In this document: positions 47,761-57,689 of the stretch, in pieces
Numbering within the stretch: the first letter of the stretch is position 1
How the letters are laid out: each line of letters opens with the position of its first letter
Origin: Janthinobacterium sp.
Lineage (GTDB): Bacteria > Pseudomonadota > Gammaproteobacteria > Burkholderiales > Burkholderiaceae_D
DNA: 64,000 nt
Direction of reading: 5' to 3'
Assembly: GCA_003133225.1 (NCBI GenBank)
Contig: PKWL01000098.1
Span: 26,119 to 90,118, forward strand
Made by a program: the position numbers and the translations under genes
Notes under the pieces: model-generated
What the model was told of the DNA's origin: nothing
Databases searched by the model: none
Seen by the model: the letters and a program-made list of their open reading frames with translations, nothing else

Positions 47761-48885
47761 TTAGAACTGCTTGCGAATACCAAGCATCATCGCTGTCGTA
47801 TTCAGACCCGGCGCAACCGGTTGCGCATATTCAAGCGACTGATTCATGGCGCCCTTGTTTTCGACGTAGCCGACTTCCGCGTAGAGCGTCGTTTTCTTCG
47901 CAAGATTGTAATTCGCGCCGACGACAAACTCGGTTGACTTGTTCGCCGAATGGTTGTTGTCTTTCTCGTAGTAGACGCCGCTCGTCACTTCGAACATTGG
48001 AGAGAAACGATAGCCAAGGCCAGCCGAAATCATGTCGAAATTGGTAGTATTCGGATGCGCGGGACTCCAGCCATTACCAAAGGACGCGCTGACCGAAAAG
48101 CCATTGATTGCATACAACGCGCCGACATAGTCGAAACGATTGTTGTCCAAGCCGGAAGGCACGCTCGTTGGGGTGGGATTGGTGTCATGTCCGTTGTAAT
48201 ATGTAGCAGCGAGCTTCAGGCCATAGTTACTATATTCCAACACGGCAGACTCACGCGTGCCGGCCACCGCGTCGCCCGCTACGCCACCAGGCGAATATTC
48301 CAGGCTGGCAGTCACACCGCCGAAGTTCGGTGACGTATAGACGATCGCATTGTCGTCGAACACCGCCCCCAACTGCGCATTCGTGCTGGTTCCCGGCCAG
48401 CCTGCAGCGGCATTGATGCTCACGTAGCTAGTGAAGACGCTGCCGAAGTACTCCCCTTGGCGCACATCGGTGTGCATCATCGCATACATCATCGGAGTAA
48501 TCTGCCGGCCGACGTTAAGCGAGCCATACGGGCCGGACAAGCCGACGTCCGCGACCATATTGAACAGGTCAACTACGCCAGCTGTGCCGCCCAATGCGAA
48601 TTTGCCAGTGGCGGTATCAAACGCACCTTGTAATTTGAAATTGGTGTTCCAGCCGTCTCCCAAATCTTCAATTCCCTTGAAGCCCAGGAAGCTGGTATAG
48701 ACACCGCCGTCTTTCAGGCGAAGCACGCTCCCTTTATCCGTCGAGGTCGGATTGTACGACGCGGCAGATGTGCTCTGATACAGCACGCCGGCATCCACCT
48801 CCCCATACACCGTCACCGACGATTGTGCGTGAACAGTACTGGCAAGGGCTGTCAATGTGGCCATAACTATAAATTTTATTTTCAT
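47761..48885 (-). CDS. Gram-negative porin (Burkholderiales type)
   Basis: 374 residues. Signal peptide MKIKFIVMATLTALASTVHA, then QSSVTVYGEVDAGVLYQS, the standard start of betaproteobacterial trimeric porins. Repeated amphipathic strands and a C-terminal Phe (LGIRKQF) for BAM recognition. It forms an outer-membrane channel for small anions and sits between a chemoreceptor gene and the catabolic island, so it may admit the pathway substrate. ATG 48885 is preceded by AGGAG. Confidence 0.92.
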   Translation of the reverse strand: MKIKFIVMATLTALASTVHAQSSVTVYGEVDAGVLYQSTSAASYNPTSTDKGSVLRLKDGGVYTSFLGFKGIEDLGDGWNTNFKLQGAFDTATGKFALGGTAGVVDLFNMVADVGLSGPYGSLNVGRQITPMMYAMMHTDVRQGEYFGSVFTSYVSINAAAGWPGTSTNAQLGAVFDDNAIVYTSPNFGGVTASLEYSPGGVAGDAVAGTRESAVLEYSNYGLKLAATYYNGHDTNPTPTSVPSGLDNNRFDYVGALYAINGFSVSASFGNGWSPAHPNTTNFDMISAGLGYRFSPMFEVTSGVYYEKDNNHSANKSTEFVVGANYNLAKKTTLYAEVGYVENKGAMNQSLEYAQPVAPGLNTTAMMLGIRKQF

Positions 48886-48964
48886 TTTGTCTCCTGAATT
48901 AGCTGATCCGATGTCCCCCTGGAAACCGGAAATTCCTGTGCTGTATTACTTTGCCGTACCAATC

Positions 48965-49095
48965 CATCTGCGCGACTTTTGGTCAGCAGATAATCGTCGA
49001 ACCGCTCACGTAAGCGGTTCTTCAACATCTAACCGGTAGCACCGAGTGGCATCTCGTCGATAAACAGCACCACGTCCGGCACCTACCATTTGTAT
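48965..49095 (-). pseudogene. Acyl-CoA synthetase, C-terminal remnant
   Basis: In one minus frame: VPDVVLFIDEMPLGATG, stop, MLKNRLRERFDDYLLTK. This is the last ~45 residues of an AMP-forming acyl-CoA ligase (the lysine-loop region PLGATGK..K..LR), with two in-frame stops, one at the catalytic Lys. The rest of the gene is gone. A CoA ligase would have fitted the neighbouring CoA-dependent pathway, which now has a CoA-transferase. Confidence 0.7.
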
Positions 49096-49281
49096 TGGGG
49101 GCGCACGAGGCGACACCCATTTTCTTTAATATGAGCTATGATGACTGTTGCTTCAGCTTTGGATTTTCAGGTCAAGCTGCTCTGGTTCCGTCTCAATGTA
49201 CGTCCAGGTTCATCACCTCGTCCGCTGGGCGGCCCTCGCTAAGCAGTCGGGCCATCATGTTCATAGCAGGCGTGATATTCC

Positions 49282-49320
49282 AAGCCGAGTCAGAAAGGTT
49301 CATCCTTTCTGACTCGGCTT
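49282..49320. repeat. Perfect 17-bp inverted repeat, 5-nt loop
   Basis: AAGCCGAGTCAGAAAGG, loop TTCAT, CCTTTCTGACTCGGCTT. No U-run follows on either strand, so not a standard terminator. It lies between the molybdenum-hydroxylase genes and the synthetase remnant. It may be an mRNA-end stem or the footprint of a mobile element. Confidence 0.85.
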
Positions 49321-49632
49321 AAATGATGGCGGATTATTCTCCCGCTTTTATATGATCGATCAGGTCAATCCATGCTGTGTTTTTTTTCAAAATCTCTTTC
49401 AGTACACTTCAGTTTCCTTGCTTACTCGACGCATTTTTATCACGCGATGCGCTGGCACCATAAAGGTAGCGCTGGTATCGTCATCACACCGAAGATAATT
49501 ATTGGGGTTGTGGCGTACTAGGCTGGCCCTTCATTTCTCAGATCGAGCGGGCCCGACACGCAATTTCCGCCACCAGCATGTTGGCGTTGATCCCACGCGA
49601 TGACGCCGGCTTTGACCGCGCCAAGATTAGCG
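49321..49632. other. Intergenic region, nothing recognised
   Basis: About 310 bp downstream of the hydroxylase large-subunit gene. No gene or motif that I can support. Confidence 0.4.
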
Positions 49633-52017
49633 TTATTGCCCTGAGCTGAAGGCCCCTGCATCGCGAAGTAGTTCGAATAGCCGTGGCGGCGGCATTGGCG
49701 CTTCGGTCAGGAAAATCCCCGTCTCGGATAATGCATCCTCTATCGCTGATATGATTGCGGCAGCTGCCGGAATCGTGCCGCCTTCCCCAGCGCCCTTGAC
49801 GCCAAGCGGATTCAATGGCGATGGTGATTCAAGGTGAATGATGTCCACGTTCGGAACGTCGCCCGCCATCGGCAATAAATACTCACCAAAATTTGTCGTA
49901 ATGGGTTGCGCCTGGTCGTCATAACGCATCCATTCCAGCGTCGCATTTCCGATACCGTGAGCTACCGCTCCCTGGATCTGGCCATCCACAATTAGCGGAT
50001 TGATTAAATTGCCGCAGTCATGCGCCATTACATAATGCAATATCTTGGTCTGCCCCGTTTCCCTATCTACTTCAAGCTCCACTACGGCCGTACCGTTGCA
50101 ATAAGTTGACTGGGATGGTAAAAAATACTGTGTATCTTCCAGCCCGTTGGTGATGCCTTTAGGAAAGGAGAAACCAGGCATGCCAAGCGAAATGCGGGCA
50201 AGTTCAGCGAAGGATCTTCTACGTTCTGGTTGACCGTCGACGAATGCGTAGCCGTCTTCCAGAACGATCTGCCCCGCATCACATTCAAGCAGAGACGCCG
50301 CGAGACGTTGAATTTTATCGCGCACGCCCTTCGCCGCAAGGTATACCGAATTGCCGGCGGTCACAGTGATGCGACTTGCAAACGTACCAATCCCCATCGA
50401 CACGGCGTTGGTATCCGCAGCAATCACATCGATATGATCCAGAGTCACACCTAGCTGATCTGCGCAAATCTGCATGAACGTGGTCTTATGGCCTTGGCCT
50501 TGCGACGATGCTCCAGTCAAAATGCTGATCCTGCCGTCCTGCTGAACACGCACTATGGCACCTTCGAATGGCCCGAGACCGGTCCCCTCGACGTAATTGG
50601 CCATGCCAATTCCAATGAAGCGACCAGCAAGCCGCGCAGCGGTTTTACGGGCCGGAAACCCGTTATATTCGGCTTTCGCCAACGCAGCCGCCTGGCAACG
50701 CGGATAATCACCGCTGTCGTAAATCATCGGCTTACCGTCGCGATAAATGAATCCAACTGAATAGGGCATTTGCTCTGCACGTACCAGATTGCGCCGGCGG
50801 ATCTCTGCCCTGTCCAAGCCTAAAGTGCGGGCCGCCTTATCGAGTATTCGTTCCATCGCAAACACTGCCTGTGGCCGCCCCGCCCCGCGCACTGGCGCGG
50901 TAGGTCCCTTGTTTGTAAACACTACTTTCAAATCAACGTCCATCGCAGGAACAATGTACGGTCCAGGGGTTGTGGTGACAGCGATGTAGGGCATGATGAT
51001 TCCCCACGGCAAATAGGCACCGTTATCATGCGTCATCTCAAGTTTAATGCCTAGAATACGGCCGTCTTCCGTTAGTGCAACTGCAATATCCCACCACTGG
51101 TCACGTTCCTGTGCCGCGGTAAGGAAATGCTCGCGCCGGTCCTCGATCCATTTGACGGGTTTGCCAATTTCCCAAGCCGCTATAGCTACCAATGCCTCTT
51201 CAGGATAAAAAATCCCTTTAGGACCAAACCCGCCACCGACATCATTCGTGATGACACGCAAGCGCTCCGGATGCCATTCCAATATATCGACCAAAATCTT
51301 TTTATCCAGATGTGGCGCCTGGCCGGAGGCCCATACTGTAAGTTGACCGGTGACTGCATGATATTCGGCAGCATAACCCCGTGTCTCCATCGGATGCGCG
51401 GAACCGCGATTCTGCCAAAAGGTTTCGCGCACAATGTGCGCTGCCGATGCAAACGCCGTACTGGTTTCACCGAACCCCATCTTGACATGCGCTGCAAGAT
51501 TATCCGAAATCGATGAATGCATCGGATGAGCTCCCGGCTTCAGGGCCGATGCGCAATCGGCCACTATCGGCATATCCTCATATTCGATCTCGACTAGGGT
51601 GCAGGCGTCTTCCGCGATGTAGCGGTTGTCAGCGACAATAAATGCGACCGGATCGCCGACGCAACAAACTTCGGTAGAAGCAAGCACTTCTTGCGTCATT
51701 ACATTTCGGATTGCCGGGTTAGGCACCAGCATGGGCATACGCCTGCGCGCTGAAGCGGGCAGGTCAGCGTGCAAGTATACGGCATGGACTCCAGGTAGCG
51801 CGCGCGCCGCGGACGCGTCGATCGAGACAATGCGCGCATGCGCATGTGGGCTCCGTAGCACCGCAGAATGTAGAACGTCTTTCAGACTCAAATCATCGAC
51901 GAACTGGCCTTGCCCGCGCAGCAGCTTTTCGTCCTCGGTACGTTGTATGCGGGAACCAATGTATTGGCCGGGCTTTTTAGCCGATATTGGAACTATCGTA
52001 TCCATAATGTCTTTCAT
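49633..52017 (-). CDS. Molybdenum hydroxylase large subunit (xanthine dehydrogenase family)
   Basis: 794 residues. Molybdopterin-cytosine-dinucleotide subunit of the XDH/CoxL superfamily: VGGGFGPKG (Moco site), APVRGAGRPQAVFAMER, GQGHKTTFMQICADQLGV and the C-terminal active-site Glu in LGVKGAGEGGTIPAAAA. The form I CO-dehydrogenase motif (AYxCSFR) is absent, so it is not a CO oxidiser; it most likely hydroxylates a heteroaromatic or aromatic carbon with water as oxygen source. Its ATG overlaps the small-subunit stop (ATGA). Last gene of the unit. Confidence 0.92.
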   Translation of the reverse strand: MKDIMDTIVPISAKKPGQYIGSRIQRTEDEKLLRGQGQFVDDLSLKDVLHSAVLRSPHAHARIVSIDASAARALPGVHAVYLHADLPASARRRMPMLVPNPAIRNVMTQEVLASTEVCCVGDPVAFIVADNRYIAEDACTLVEIEYEDMPIVADCASALKPGAHPMHSSISDNLAAHVKMGFGETSTAFASAAHIVRETFWQNRGSAHPMETRGYAAEYHAVTGQLTVWASGQAPHLDKKILVDILEWHPERLRVITNDVGGGFGPKGIFYPEEALVAIAAWEIGKPVKWIEDRREHFLTAAQERDQWWDIAVALTEDGRILGIKLEMTHDNGAYLPWGIIMPYIAVTTTPGPYIVPAMDVDLKVVFTNKGPTAPVRGAGRPQAVFAMERILDKAARTLGLDRAEIRRRNLVRAEQMPYSVGFIYRDGKPMIYDSGDYPRCQAAALAKAEYNGFPARKTAARLAGRFIGIGMANYVEGTGLGPFEGAIVRVQQDGRISILTGASSQGQGHKTTFMQICADQLGVTLDHIDVIAADTNAVSMGIGTFASRITVTAGNSVYLAAKGVRDKIQRLAASLLECDAGQIVLEDGYAFVDGQPERRRSFAELARISLGMPGFSFPKGITNGLEDTQYFLPSQSTYCNGTAVVELEVDRETGQTKILHYVMAHDCGNLINPLIVDGQIQGAVAHGIGNATLEWMRYDDQAQPITTNFGEYLLPMAGDVPNVDIIHLESPSPLNPLGVKGAGEGGTIPAAAAIISAIEDALSETGIFLTEAPMPPPRLFELLRDAGAFSSGQ

Positions 52018-52532
52018 GTATTCACCTCTTGGGCAATTACAACAACGCTGCTTTTTCCTCGCATTCTGCTCGCAGCAAGGAGAGCCGCGTCAACGATTGA
52101 CTTATATCCGGTGCAGCGGCAAATATTGCCGCTAATTGCCTCGCGCACTTCCGCCTCGGTAGGATCCAGATTTTCGCTCAGCAGCTCGGTCAACGTAGTT
52201 AACATGCCGGGCGTACAAAAGCCGCATTGCAAACCGTGACATTCGCGGAAGGCTTGTTGCAGCTCGGAGAGGACTCCGTCAGCGGCCGCCAGTCCTTCGA
52301 TTGTGGTGACATGGCATCCATCAGCCTGAACTGCCAGCATCAGGCAGGAACGCGCGGTATTTCCATTCAATAAAATGGTGCATGCGCCGCACACTCCGTG
52401 TTCGCAACCGTAATGTGTCCCGGTCAACCCTAGATCGTGACGCAAAAAATCGCCAAGTGTCCGGCGGGTATCGACCTCGCGCTGATAAGGCTGATTGTTT
52501 ACTATGACGTTAATTATTCGCTTATCCATCAT
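52014..52532 (-). CDS. Molybdenum hydroxylase 2Fe-2S subunit
   Basis: 172 residues. The N-terminal plant-type ferredoxin cluster is CEHGVCGACTILLNGNTARSC and the C-terminal cluster is CGFCTPGM with NICRCTGYKSIVDA. It passes electrons from molybdenum to FAD. It overlaps both neighbours (stop/start ATGA type) as expected for a tight stoichiometric complex. Confidence 0.95.
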   Translation of the reverse strand: MMDKRIINVIVNNQPYQREVDTRRTLGDFLRHDLGLTGTHYGCEHGVCGACTILLNGNTARSCLMLAVQADGCHVTTIEGLAAADGVLSELQQAFRECHGLQCGFCTPGMLTTLTELLSENLDPTEAEVREAISGNICRCTGYKSIVDAALLAASRMRGKSSVVVIAQEVNT

Positions 52533-53404
52533 TTGTTCCCTAAACGTGCTCGTTGGAATGCAACGCGCATCGCGCGCGCGGTAAGAACCTTAACTAGGTG
52601 ACGCCGGTAATCAGCGGAATTGTGCGCATCTTCCATGACATCGTCGAGCGATTCTGCAATACTCATTGCTCGAACGACCGCTCCCTCATCCGCTTCCATC
52701 CCGACCAGCTCAAGTTCTGCAGTAGTCAGCCTAACCGGCCCAGCGCTGATGCCGCATATGGAGATTACCAACCGGGTAATACGGCAACTCGCGTCGACAG
52801 TGGCCAAAACCGCGACGGCGACAATCGCGTAGTCTCCGTGGCGCCTCGAATATTCGAAAAAGGCCGAGCCGTGGCCTTTCGGCCATATGGCGAGGTGGGC
52901 GCCAGTCATTAACTCGTCTTCAGCCAATGCAGGCGTCATGTACATCGAGGTCCATTCGGCCATGGGTATCTGCCGCGTGCCGTTACGGCTTGCCACCTCA
53001 ATCACACCATCTAGAGCAGCTGTAAAGCAAGGCTGTTCGGAAGATGGATCGAGATGACACAGGCTGCCGCCGTAGGTGCCGCGATTGCGGATTTGACGAT
53101 GAGACACATGCGAATATGCTTCCACAATTAGCGGGGCAAACTCTCTGGCCAGCGGCGACGTTTCCAACGCACGCTGCCGTGTCATTGCACCGACGAAAAG
53201 GCAGTTTTCGCGTCGTTCGATTGAAGCCATCTCCTTAATCTGGTTTAAGTCGATAAGATGGTCCGGCATAACGAAACGAAAGTTCATCATCGGCATTAAC
53301 GATTGCCCGCCGGCGAGCACCTTGGCGTTATCCAAGGTGGCAACAAGTTCCAGCGCCTCGTGCAATGTCGTGGGTGAATAATATTTAAATGGTGCAGGTT
53401 TCAT
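52529..53404 (-). CDS. Molybdenum hydroxylase FAD subunit
   Basis: 291 residues. CoxM/XDH-B type: LAGGQSLMPMMNFR for FAD binding, HRQIRNRGTYGGSL for the second FAD contact and ISICGISAGPVRLT in the C-terminal domain. Transfers electrons from the iron-sulfur subunit to an acceptor. It overlaps the small-subunit gene by 4 nt; a 130-nt gap separates it from the CoA-transferase gene. Confidence 0.93.
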   Translation of the reverse strand: MKPAPFKYYSPTTLHEALELVATLDNAKVLAGGQSLMPMMNFRFVMPDHLIDLNQIKEMASIERRENCLFVGAMTRQRALETSPLAREFAPLIVEAYSHVSHRQIRNRGTYGGSLCHLDPSSEQPCFTAALDGVIEVASRNGTRQIPMAEWTSMYMTPALAEDELMTGAHLAIWPKGHGSAFFEYSRRHGDYAIVAVAVLATVDASCRITRLVISICGISAGPVRLTTAELELVGMEADEGAVVRAMSIAESLDDVMEDAHNSADYRRHLVKVLTARAMRVAFQRARLGNK

Positions 53405-53533
53405 GGCTTAGTCCGTTATGCGTTCAATAGAGAATGCCGCGTTGTTATTTGCGCCAAAAAAATTCGGAAATAGTTCCGTCGCCAGATGGCAAAAAGCGAC
53501 TCTAACGAGCGCGGAGCACTTAGCACGTCCATG

Positions 53534-54844
53534 TCAGTTTTCCACGGGAATTCTCGGATGGTCTAAAAAAGTATCGTTTGCCAAGTCGCTATTGGCCGCT
53601 CGCTTACCTGGATTCTGAAATATCGCTTTCGCCTCTAGTAGACTTTCAATCTCAGTAGGTGACAAACCCAGCATCGTGTCGAGTACATGCGCTGTGTCTT
53701 GTCCCAGGCGCGGCGGATATTTATGCGGTGTTATATCTTCACCATCAAATTTAATTGGATTTCCGGCTACCCTAATCAAATTGCCATGCTCATCTTTGAG
53801 ATTGAGCACCATGTCGCGCTGTTGAACTTGTGGGCTTTTCAGAGCGCGATCAATGGGATTGACGACGCCGACAGGGATTCCAGCGGAAAGGAACTGATCC
53901 ATCCAAATTTCAGCCGTGTTCAAAAGAAATGCCTGTTCGAGGATTGGCGCAAGCGCTTCCTGATTGGCCAATCGTTCACGATTGGTTTTAAAGCGGGGGT
54001 CGTTGATCAAATGCGCGACACCAAGCAGTTGCGCCATTTCCCGCCACATTTTTTCGGTATTGGCCGTCACAACGACACTGAGTCCGTCGGATGCCTTGAA
54101 CGTGCGGTATGTAGGGATCGAATTATGCGCACTGCCCTGGCGTCCCGGGACTACACCGGAATGTAGATAATACGCAGCTTGATATGACAACATTGCCACC
54201 TGACAGTCAAACATGGCAACATCGACCAACCGACCCTTACCGCTTGCATGGCGTTCCTGTAATGCCGCCAGAATTCCGATAACGCCAAACATACCGGCCG
54301 ACAGATCCGCCAGCGGTATTCCAGAACGAACTGACTCACCATCGGGTTCACCAGTAAGGCTCATTCCACCGGACAGCGCTTGCACCACCATATCGTATGC
54401 GGGCCAGTCGCGCCAAGGGCCATCCTGTCCAAATCCACTGATACTGCACCAAATTAGCGAGGGCTTCAGCTTTGACAATTCGGCGTAATCGATACCCAGA
54501 CGCGCAAGTACACCCGGCCTAAAATTTTCGACAACGATGTCACACTTCAAAGCGAGGTCTCGCACAACGCGAACGCCTTCCGGCAATTTTAGATCTGCCA
54601 CGACATTCATTTTGTTACGGTTCACACTAAGGTAGTAGACGCTTTCGTCACATACGAAATGCGGTGGAATAGTGCGGGACAACTCGCCACTTGGCGGCTC
54701 AACTTTGATGACTTCCGCGCCAAGATCTGCCAACACCATGGTTCCGAATGGTCCGGATAAAAATTGAGTGAGATCCAAGACCCTCAGTCCTGCCAAGGGG
54801 CCGGATTTCTTATTTGACTGAACTGAATTGTTCACGCCGTTCAT
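53534..54844 (-). CDS. Family III CoA-transferase (CaiB/BaiF)
   Basis: 436 residues from ATG 54844, whose first bases overlap the IclR gene stop as ATGA. Signatures: LAGLRVLDLTQFLSGPFGTM at the N-terminus, VVENFRPGVLARLGIDY, and catalytic Asp in PAYDMVVQALSGGMSLTGEP. It moves CoA from a donor thioester to a carboxylic acid without ATP, thus activating the pathway acid or an intermediate. Coupling to the regulator gene suggests that the two are made together. Confidence 0.92.
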   Translation of the reverse strand: MNGVNNSVQSNKKSGPLAGLRVLDLTQFLSGPFGTMVLADLGAEVIKVEPPSGELSRTIPPHFVCDESVYYLSVNRNKMNVVADLKLPEGVRVVRDLALKCDIVVENFRPGVLARLGIDYAELSKLKPSLIWCSISGFGQDGPWRDWPAYDMVVQALSGGMSLTGEPDGESVRSGIPLADLSAGMFGVIGILAALQERHASGKGRLVDVAMFDCQVAMLSYQAAYYLHSGVVPGRQGSAHNSIPTYRTFKASDGLSVVVTANTEKMWREMAQLLGVAHLINDPRFKTNRERLANQEALAPILEQAFLLNTAEIWMDQFLSAGIPVGVVNPIDRALKSPQVQQRDMVLNLKDEHGNLIRVAGNPIKFDGEDITPHKYPPRLGQDTAHVLDTMLGLSPTEIESLLEAKAIFQNPGKRAANSDLANDTFLDHPRIPVEN

Positions 54845-55710
54845 TTTTTTAACTCCTGATTTGCGAAAGTTCCGCCTGGGGTTGGAATTTGGAGGCATCC
54901 AAGCGCCTTCGAAAGTGCATTGGCATGTCGCATGACAGCATCGGAAAGTTTTGGCAGCAACGATTGCTGATAGCGGACATCGGGAATGGTATAGCCAAGG
55001 GAACCGATAACGGACGCGCGAGCATTGAAGACTGGAGCACAGATTCCAACTGCTCCTTTGATCCTCTGTCCAAATGTCAGTGCAAATCCGTTCTCTCTGA
55101 CCTCCGCCAACTCTTTAAATAGGTCGGCACGCGCCGGTGAGGCAACTTGATCGGCCTCGCGCCTATGTATGCGATCAATCTCCTCTTCCTTCATCCAGGC
55201 TAGAATCGACAAGCCAGAAGCCCCCGTAACCAAAGACTGCAGTTGATTGAGCGTGATCCTGTAAGAAAGCAATGCTTGGGATTCCGCGGTCGCCGCAAAT
55301 ATCAACTTCCCTTGCTGCGAATCAAGTAGTGCTAAGTATGCACTTTCGTTATTTTCGTGCGCAGCATCCTGCAGAAAAGGCAATGCGATCGATCGCACCG
55401 GCATGCGGGTGTAGACCGACGCGGCAATACGGTAAAATTCAAGACCAGGTCGATACATTCGCAAAACATCGTCGTGTTCAACCACGCCTTCCCCTGCCAG
55501 TAAATCCAACAAGCGGTGCACTGTGCTGGGCGGGAGCGCAAGACGTTGCGCCAAATTGCTGATACTGACATCGCCATCTGCATCGGCAAGTGCGCGCATC
55601 ACGCGCACTGCTCTAGCCACGGTTCCAGTACCGCGGTCCGCATCCACCTCATCATCGGCGGACGCGGCACTACGCTTGTTGGAGGGATTTATATTTTTTT
55701 GCTTCGACAT
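54841..55710 (-). CDS. IclR-family transcriptional regulator
   Basis: 289 residues. Winged helix at about 30-85 (VRVMRALADADGDVSISNLA then PPSTVHRLLDLLAGEGVV) and a C-terminal effector-binding domain with ASGLSILAWM and GICAPVFNARASVIGSLGYT. IclR regulators such as PcaR, PcaU and PobR control beta-ketoadipate genes. It is the only regulator gene in the island and the best candidate to bind the GGAAT/ATTCC operators at 57.7 and 63.5 kb. Translationally coupled to the CoA-transferase gene; a 173-nt gap separates it from the thiolase gene. Confidence 0.92.
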   Translation of the reverse strand: MSKQKNINPSNKRSAASADDEVDADRGTGTVARAVRVMRALADADGDVSISNLAQRLALPPSTVHRLLDLLAGEGVVEHDDVLRMYRPGLEFYRIAASVYTRMPVRSIALPFLQDAAHENNESAYLALLDSQQGKLIFAATAESQALLSYRITLNQLQSLVTGASGLSILAWMKEEEIDRIHRREADQVASPARADLFKELAEVRENGFALTFGQRIKGAVGICAPVFNARASVIGSLGYTIPDVRYQQSLLPKLSDAVMRHANALSKALGCLQIPTPGGTFANQELKK

Positions 55711-55883
55711 TTGAGTCTTTCATATTTGCAGGGGTCGGTATGGGCTATGAGACGCCTTAGTTTTTAATCCGACCTGCCGCTTGGAACTCTTCTAAAATAA
55801 TAGTAGTAACGTATTCCGATCGCGATCCACGCAAGCTCATCGAATAACGAAATATCATGGCACAGCCTCACTGTCTCATTCTG

Positions 55884-57038
55884 TCAGATACCGAATGCGT
55901 GAATACAGCAAGCCCCATGATCAAAGCCTGCAGTGCCACCACCGGTGATGTGGGTAAGGCCGATTTTAGCGTTCGTCACTTGGCGCTGGTCGCAACGTTG
56001 CTGTAACTGTCGAACAATTTCAACGATTTGTGCAACTCCACTAGCGCCTACTGGATGGCCTTTCGATAAAAGTCCGCCGCTAGGATTAACAACCGTTCGG
56101 CCACCAAGAGAAGTTACTCCATCTCGCAGCAACTTGACAGCCTCACCAGGACCGCATAAACCGAGTGCTTCGTAATACAAAAGTTCCGCAATCGAAAAAG
56201 CGTCGTGGCACTCCAGCACGTTAATATCTTCCGGCCCTAATCCGATTTCTTCATATAATTCAACCACGCAACGCATGGTGATTTCCGGAGTTTTCAAATC
56301 GCGGAATCCGCTTACATACTTGCCCGAAGTTAAATGGGAGCCCAGCACACGAACTGGCTGCCTAGAGAACCGTTCGGCGAGGCCGGTGGGTCCAATAATG
56401 ATAGCGGCGGCACCGTCGCCGGTCGGACAACACTGCAATAGGGTAAGCGGATCGGCAATTTGGCGCGACGCGAGGACCTCCTCAACCGTGGTCGCGGTCC
56501 GGAACTGGGCATACGGTGTAAGCATGCCGTGCTTGCGCGATTTGACCGATACTAAAGCCAAATCTTTTGCTTCATAGCCGTAATCGTACATATAACGACG
56601 CGCTCGCATCGCGTACAAGCCCGGCATGACCATGCCATTGACCACTTCGACATCCTCGTTATCGAGAGGTAATGTGCCGCCACCCAATCGGCTCAGTTTT
56701 TCGACGCCGACTACCATCGCAAAATCGATTAAGCCGCTTGCCACTGCAATCCATGCTTCGCGAAAAGCAGTTGCACCCGATGAGCATGCATTTTCAGTGT
56801 TAACAATGGTTATCCCGCTCAGTCCGGTCTCGCGGGCTATCCGTTGTCCGACCATGTTGCCCGACAACGCCGAACCACAATAGATCGATTCAATTGACTC
56901 GCGAGGAAGCCCAGAATCACGCAATGCTTCCAGCACCGCAGGTCGCGCCAGCAGCGGAACAGAAAGCTCCGGAAATTTTCCAAACGGGACGATCCCGCTG
57001 CCATATACCGATACGCTTCTAAAATTAGGATGGCTCAT
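55884..57038 (-). CDS. Thiolase-like protein (SCP-x/lipid-transfer type)
   Basis: 384 residues. Thiolase fold with Cys in VNTENACSSGATAFREAW, HD box in VLECHDAFSIAELLYY, and GGLLSKGHPVGASGVAQIVE. The second Cys of classical thiolases is replaced in HITGGGTAGFDHGAC. This set is typical of SCP-x-like thiolases that work with a DUF35/OB-fold partner, here encoded 21 nt upstream. Thiolytic or retro-Claisen cleavage of a branched or cyclic acyl-CoA is likely; in related pairs a retro-aldol reaction is catalysed. Confidence 0.88.
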   Translation of the reverse strand: MSHPNFRSVSVYGSGIVPFGKFPELSVPLLARPAVLEALRDSGLPRESIESIYCGSALSGNMVGQRIARETGLSGITIVNTENACSSGATAFREAWIAVASGLIDFAMVVGVEKLSRLGGGTLPLDNEDVEVVNGMVMPGLYAMRARRYMYDYGYEAKDLALVSVKSRKHGMLTPYAQFRTATTVEEVLASRQIADPLTLLQCCPTGDGAAAIIIGPTGLAERFSRQPVRVLGSHLTSGKYVSGFRDLKTPEITMRCVVELYEEIGLGPEDINVLECHDAFSIAELLYYEALGLCGPGEAVKLLRDGVTSLGGRTVVNPSGGLLSKGHPVGASGVAQIVEIVRQLQQRCDQRQVTNAKIGLTHITGGGTAGFDHGACCIHAFGI

Positions 57039-57059
57039 AAATATCTTTAATCTTTAACC

Positions 57060-57491
57060 TTACGCTGCGTCCAAATAATAGTGGAACAAAGGCGATGTTT
57101 CATCGCTCGATGCTAACTGCTCAACAACTAGCTTGACAGGTTGATCCGGTGTCCATCGTTTTACGTCGCTGTTAGCCAACTTGGCAAACACGCGCACGCC
57201 ATCGGCCAGGTCGACATACCCGATGGCATATGGCACCTCCCATACCTTCGGCGCTACATGGATCACAGTAAAACTATAAAGGCCGCCTGTAGCCGATAAC
57301 GGGAAGTTCGATACCGCTTCGGATAAGCAGAACGGGCAAAGATCATCGCGCGGAAAAAAACGAGCTGAGCAGCTTTCACAACAAGTCCCGACCAGTCGAA
57401 GCTGTTCATCTACTTTGACTACTTCAGTGCTGTCGATCAACCGTCCCATCCTTGGCACATATGGAACATTGTGTGTAGTTTGGTAATTCAA
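57060..57491 (-). CDS. DUF35/OB-fold acyl-CoA-associated protein
   Basis: 143 residues. Rubredoxin-like zinc ribbon (GTCCESCSARFFPRDDLCPFC) followed by an OB fold (SFTVIHVAPKVWEVPYAIGY). Such proteins form complexes with SCP-x-like thiolases; the thiolase gene follows directly. First gene after the promoter-operator at 57690-57753, giving a leader of about 230 nt. Confidence 0.88.
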   Translation of the reverse strand: MNYQTTHNVPYVPRMGRLIDSTEVVKVDEQLRLVGTCCESCSARFFPRDDLCPFCLSEAVSNFPLSATGGLYSFTVIHVAPKVWEVPYAIGYVDLADGVRVFAKLANSDVKRWTPDQPVKLVVEQLASSDETSPLFHYYLDAA

Positions 57492-57689
57492 GGGTTATCT
57501 CCATTTAAAGATTTTTGAAAATTTTTTCGTACTCAAACCAGAACAATGCTGCAGAGCAACGATTCGGCGCTTGCTACATCCATACCAATTCCGGCGACAA
57601 GAAATGGTTTGGTGGCATTAATACCGCCAAAGGGGCGAATTGCCGTCGATCCCAGCGATTGAGCAGCCTTCTTGGCAACTCACTTTAAG

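Noticed and set aside
49633-53404. Aerobic CO dehydrogenase (coxMSL)
   Set aside because: CoxG- and XdhC-like neighbours suggest it, but the large subunit has VRGAGRPQ and lacks the AYxCSFR motif of true form I CO dehydrogenases.
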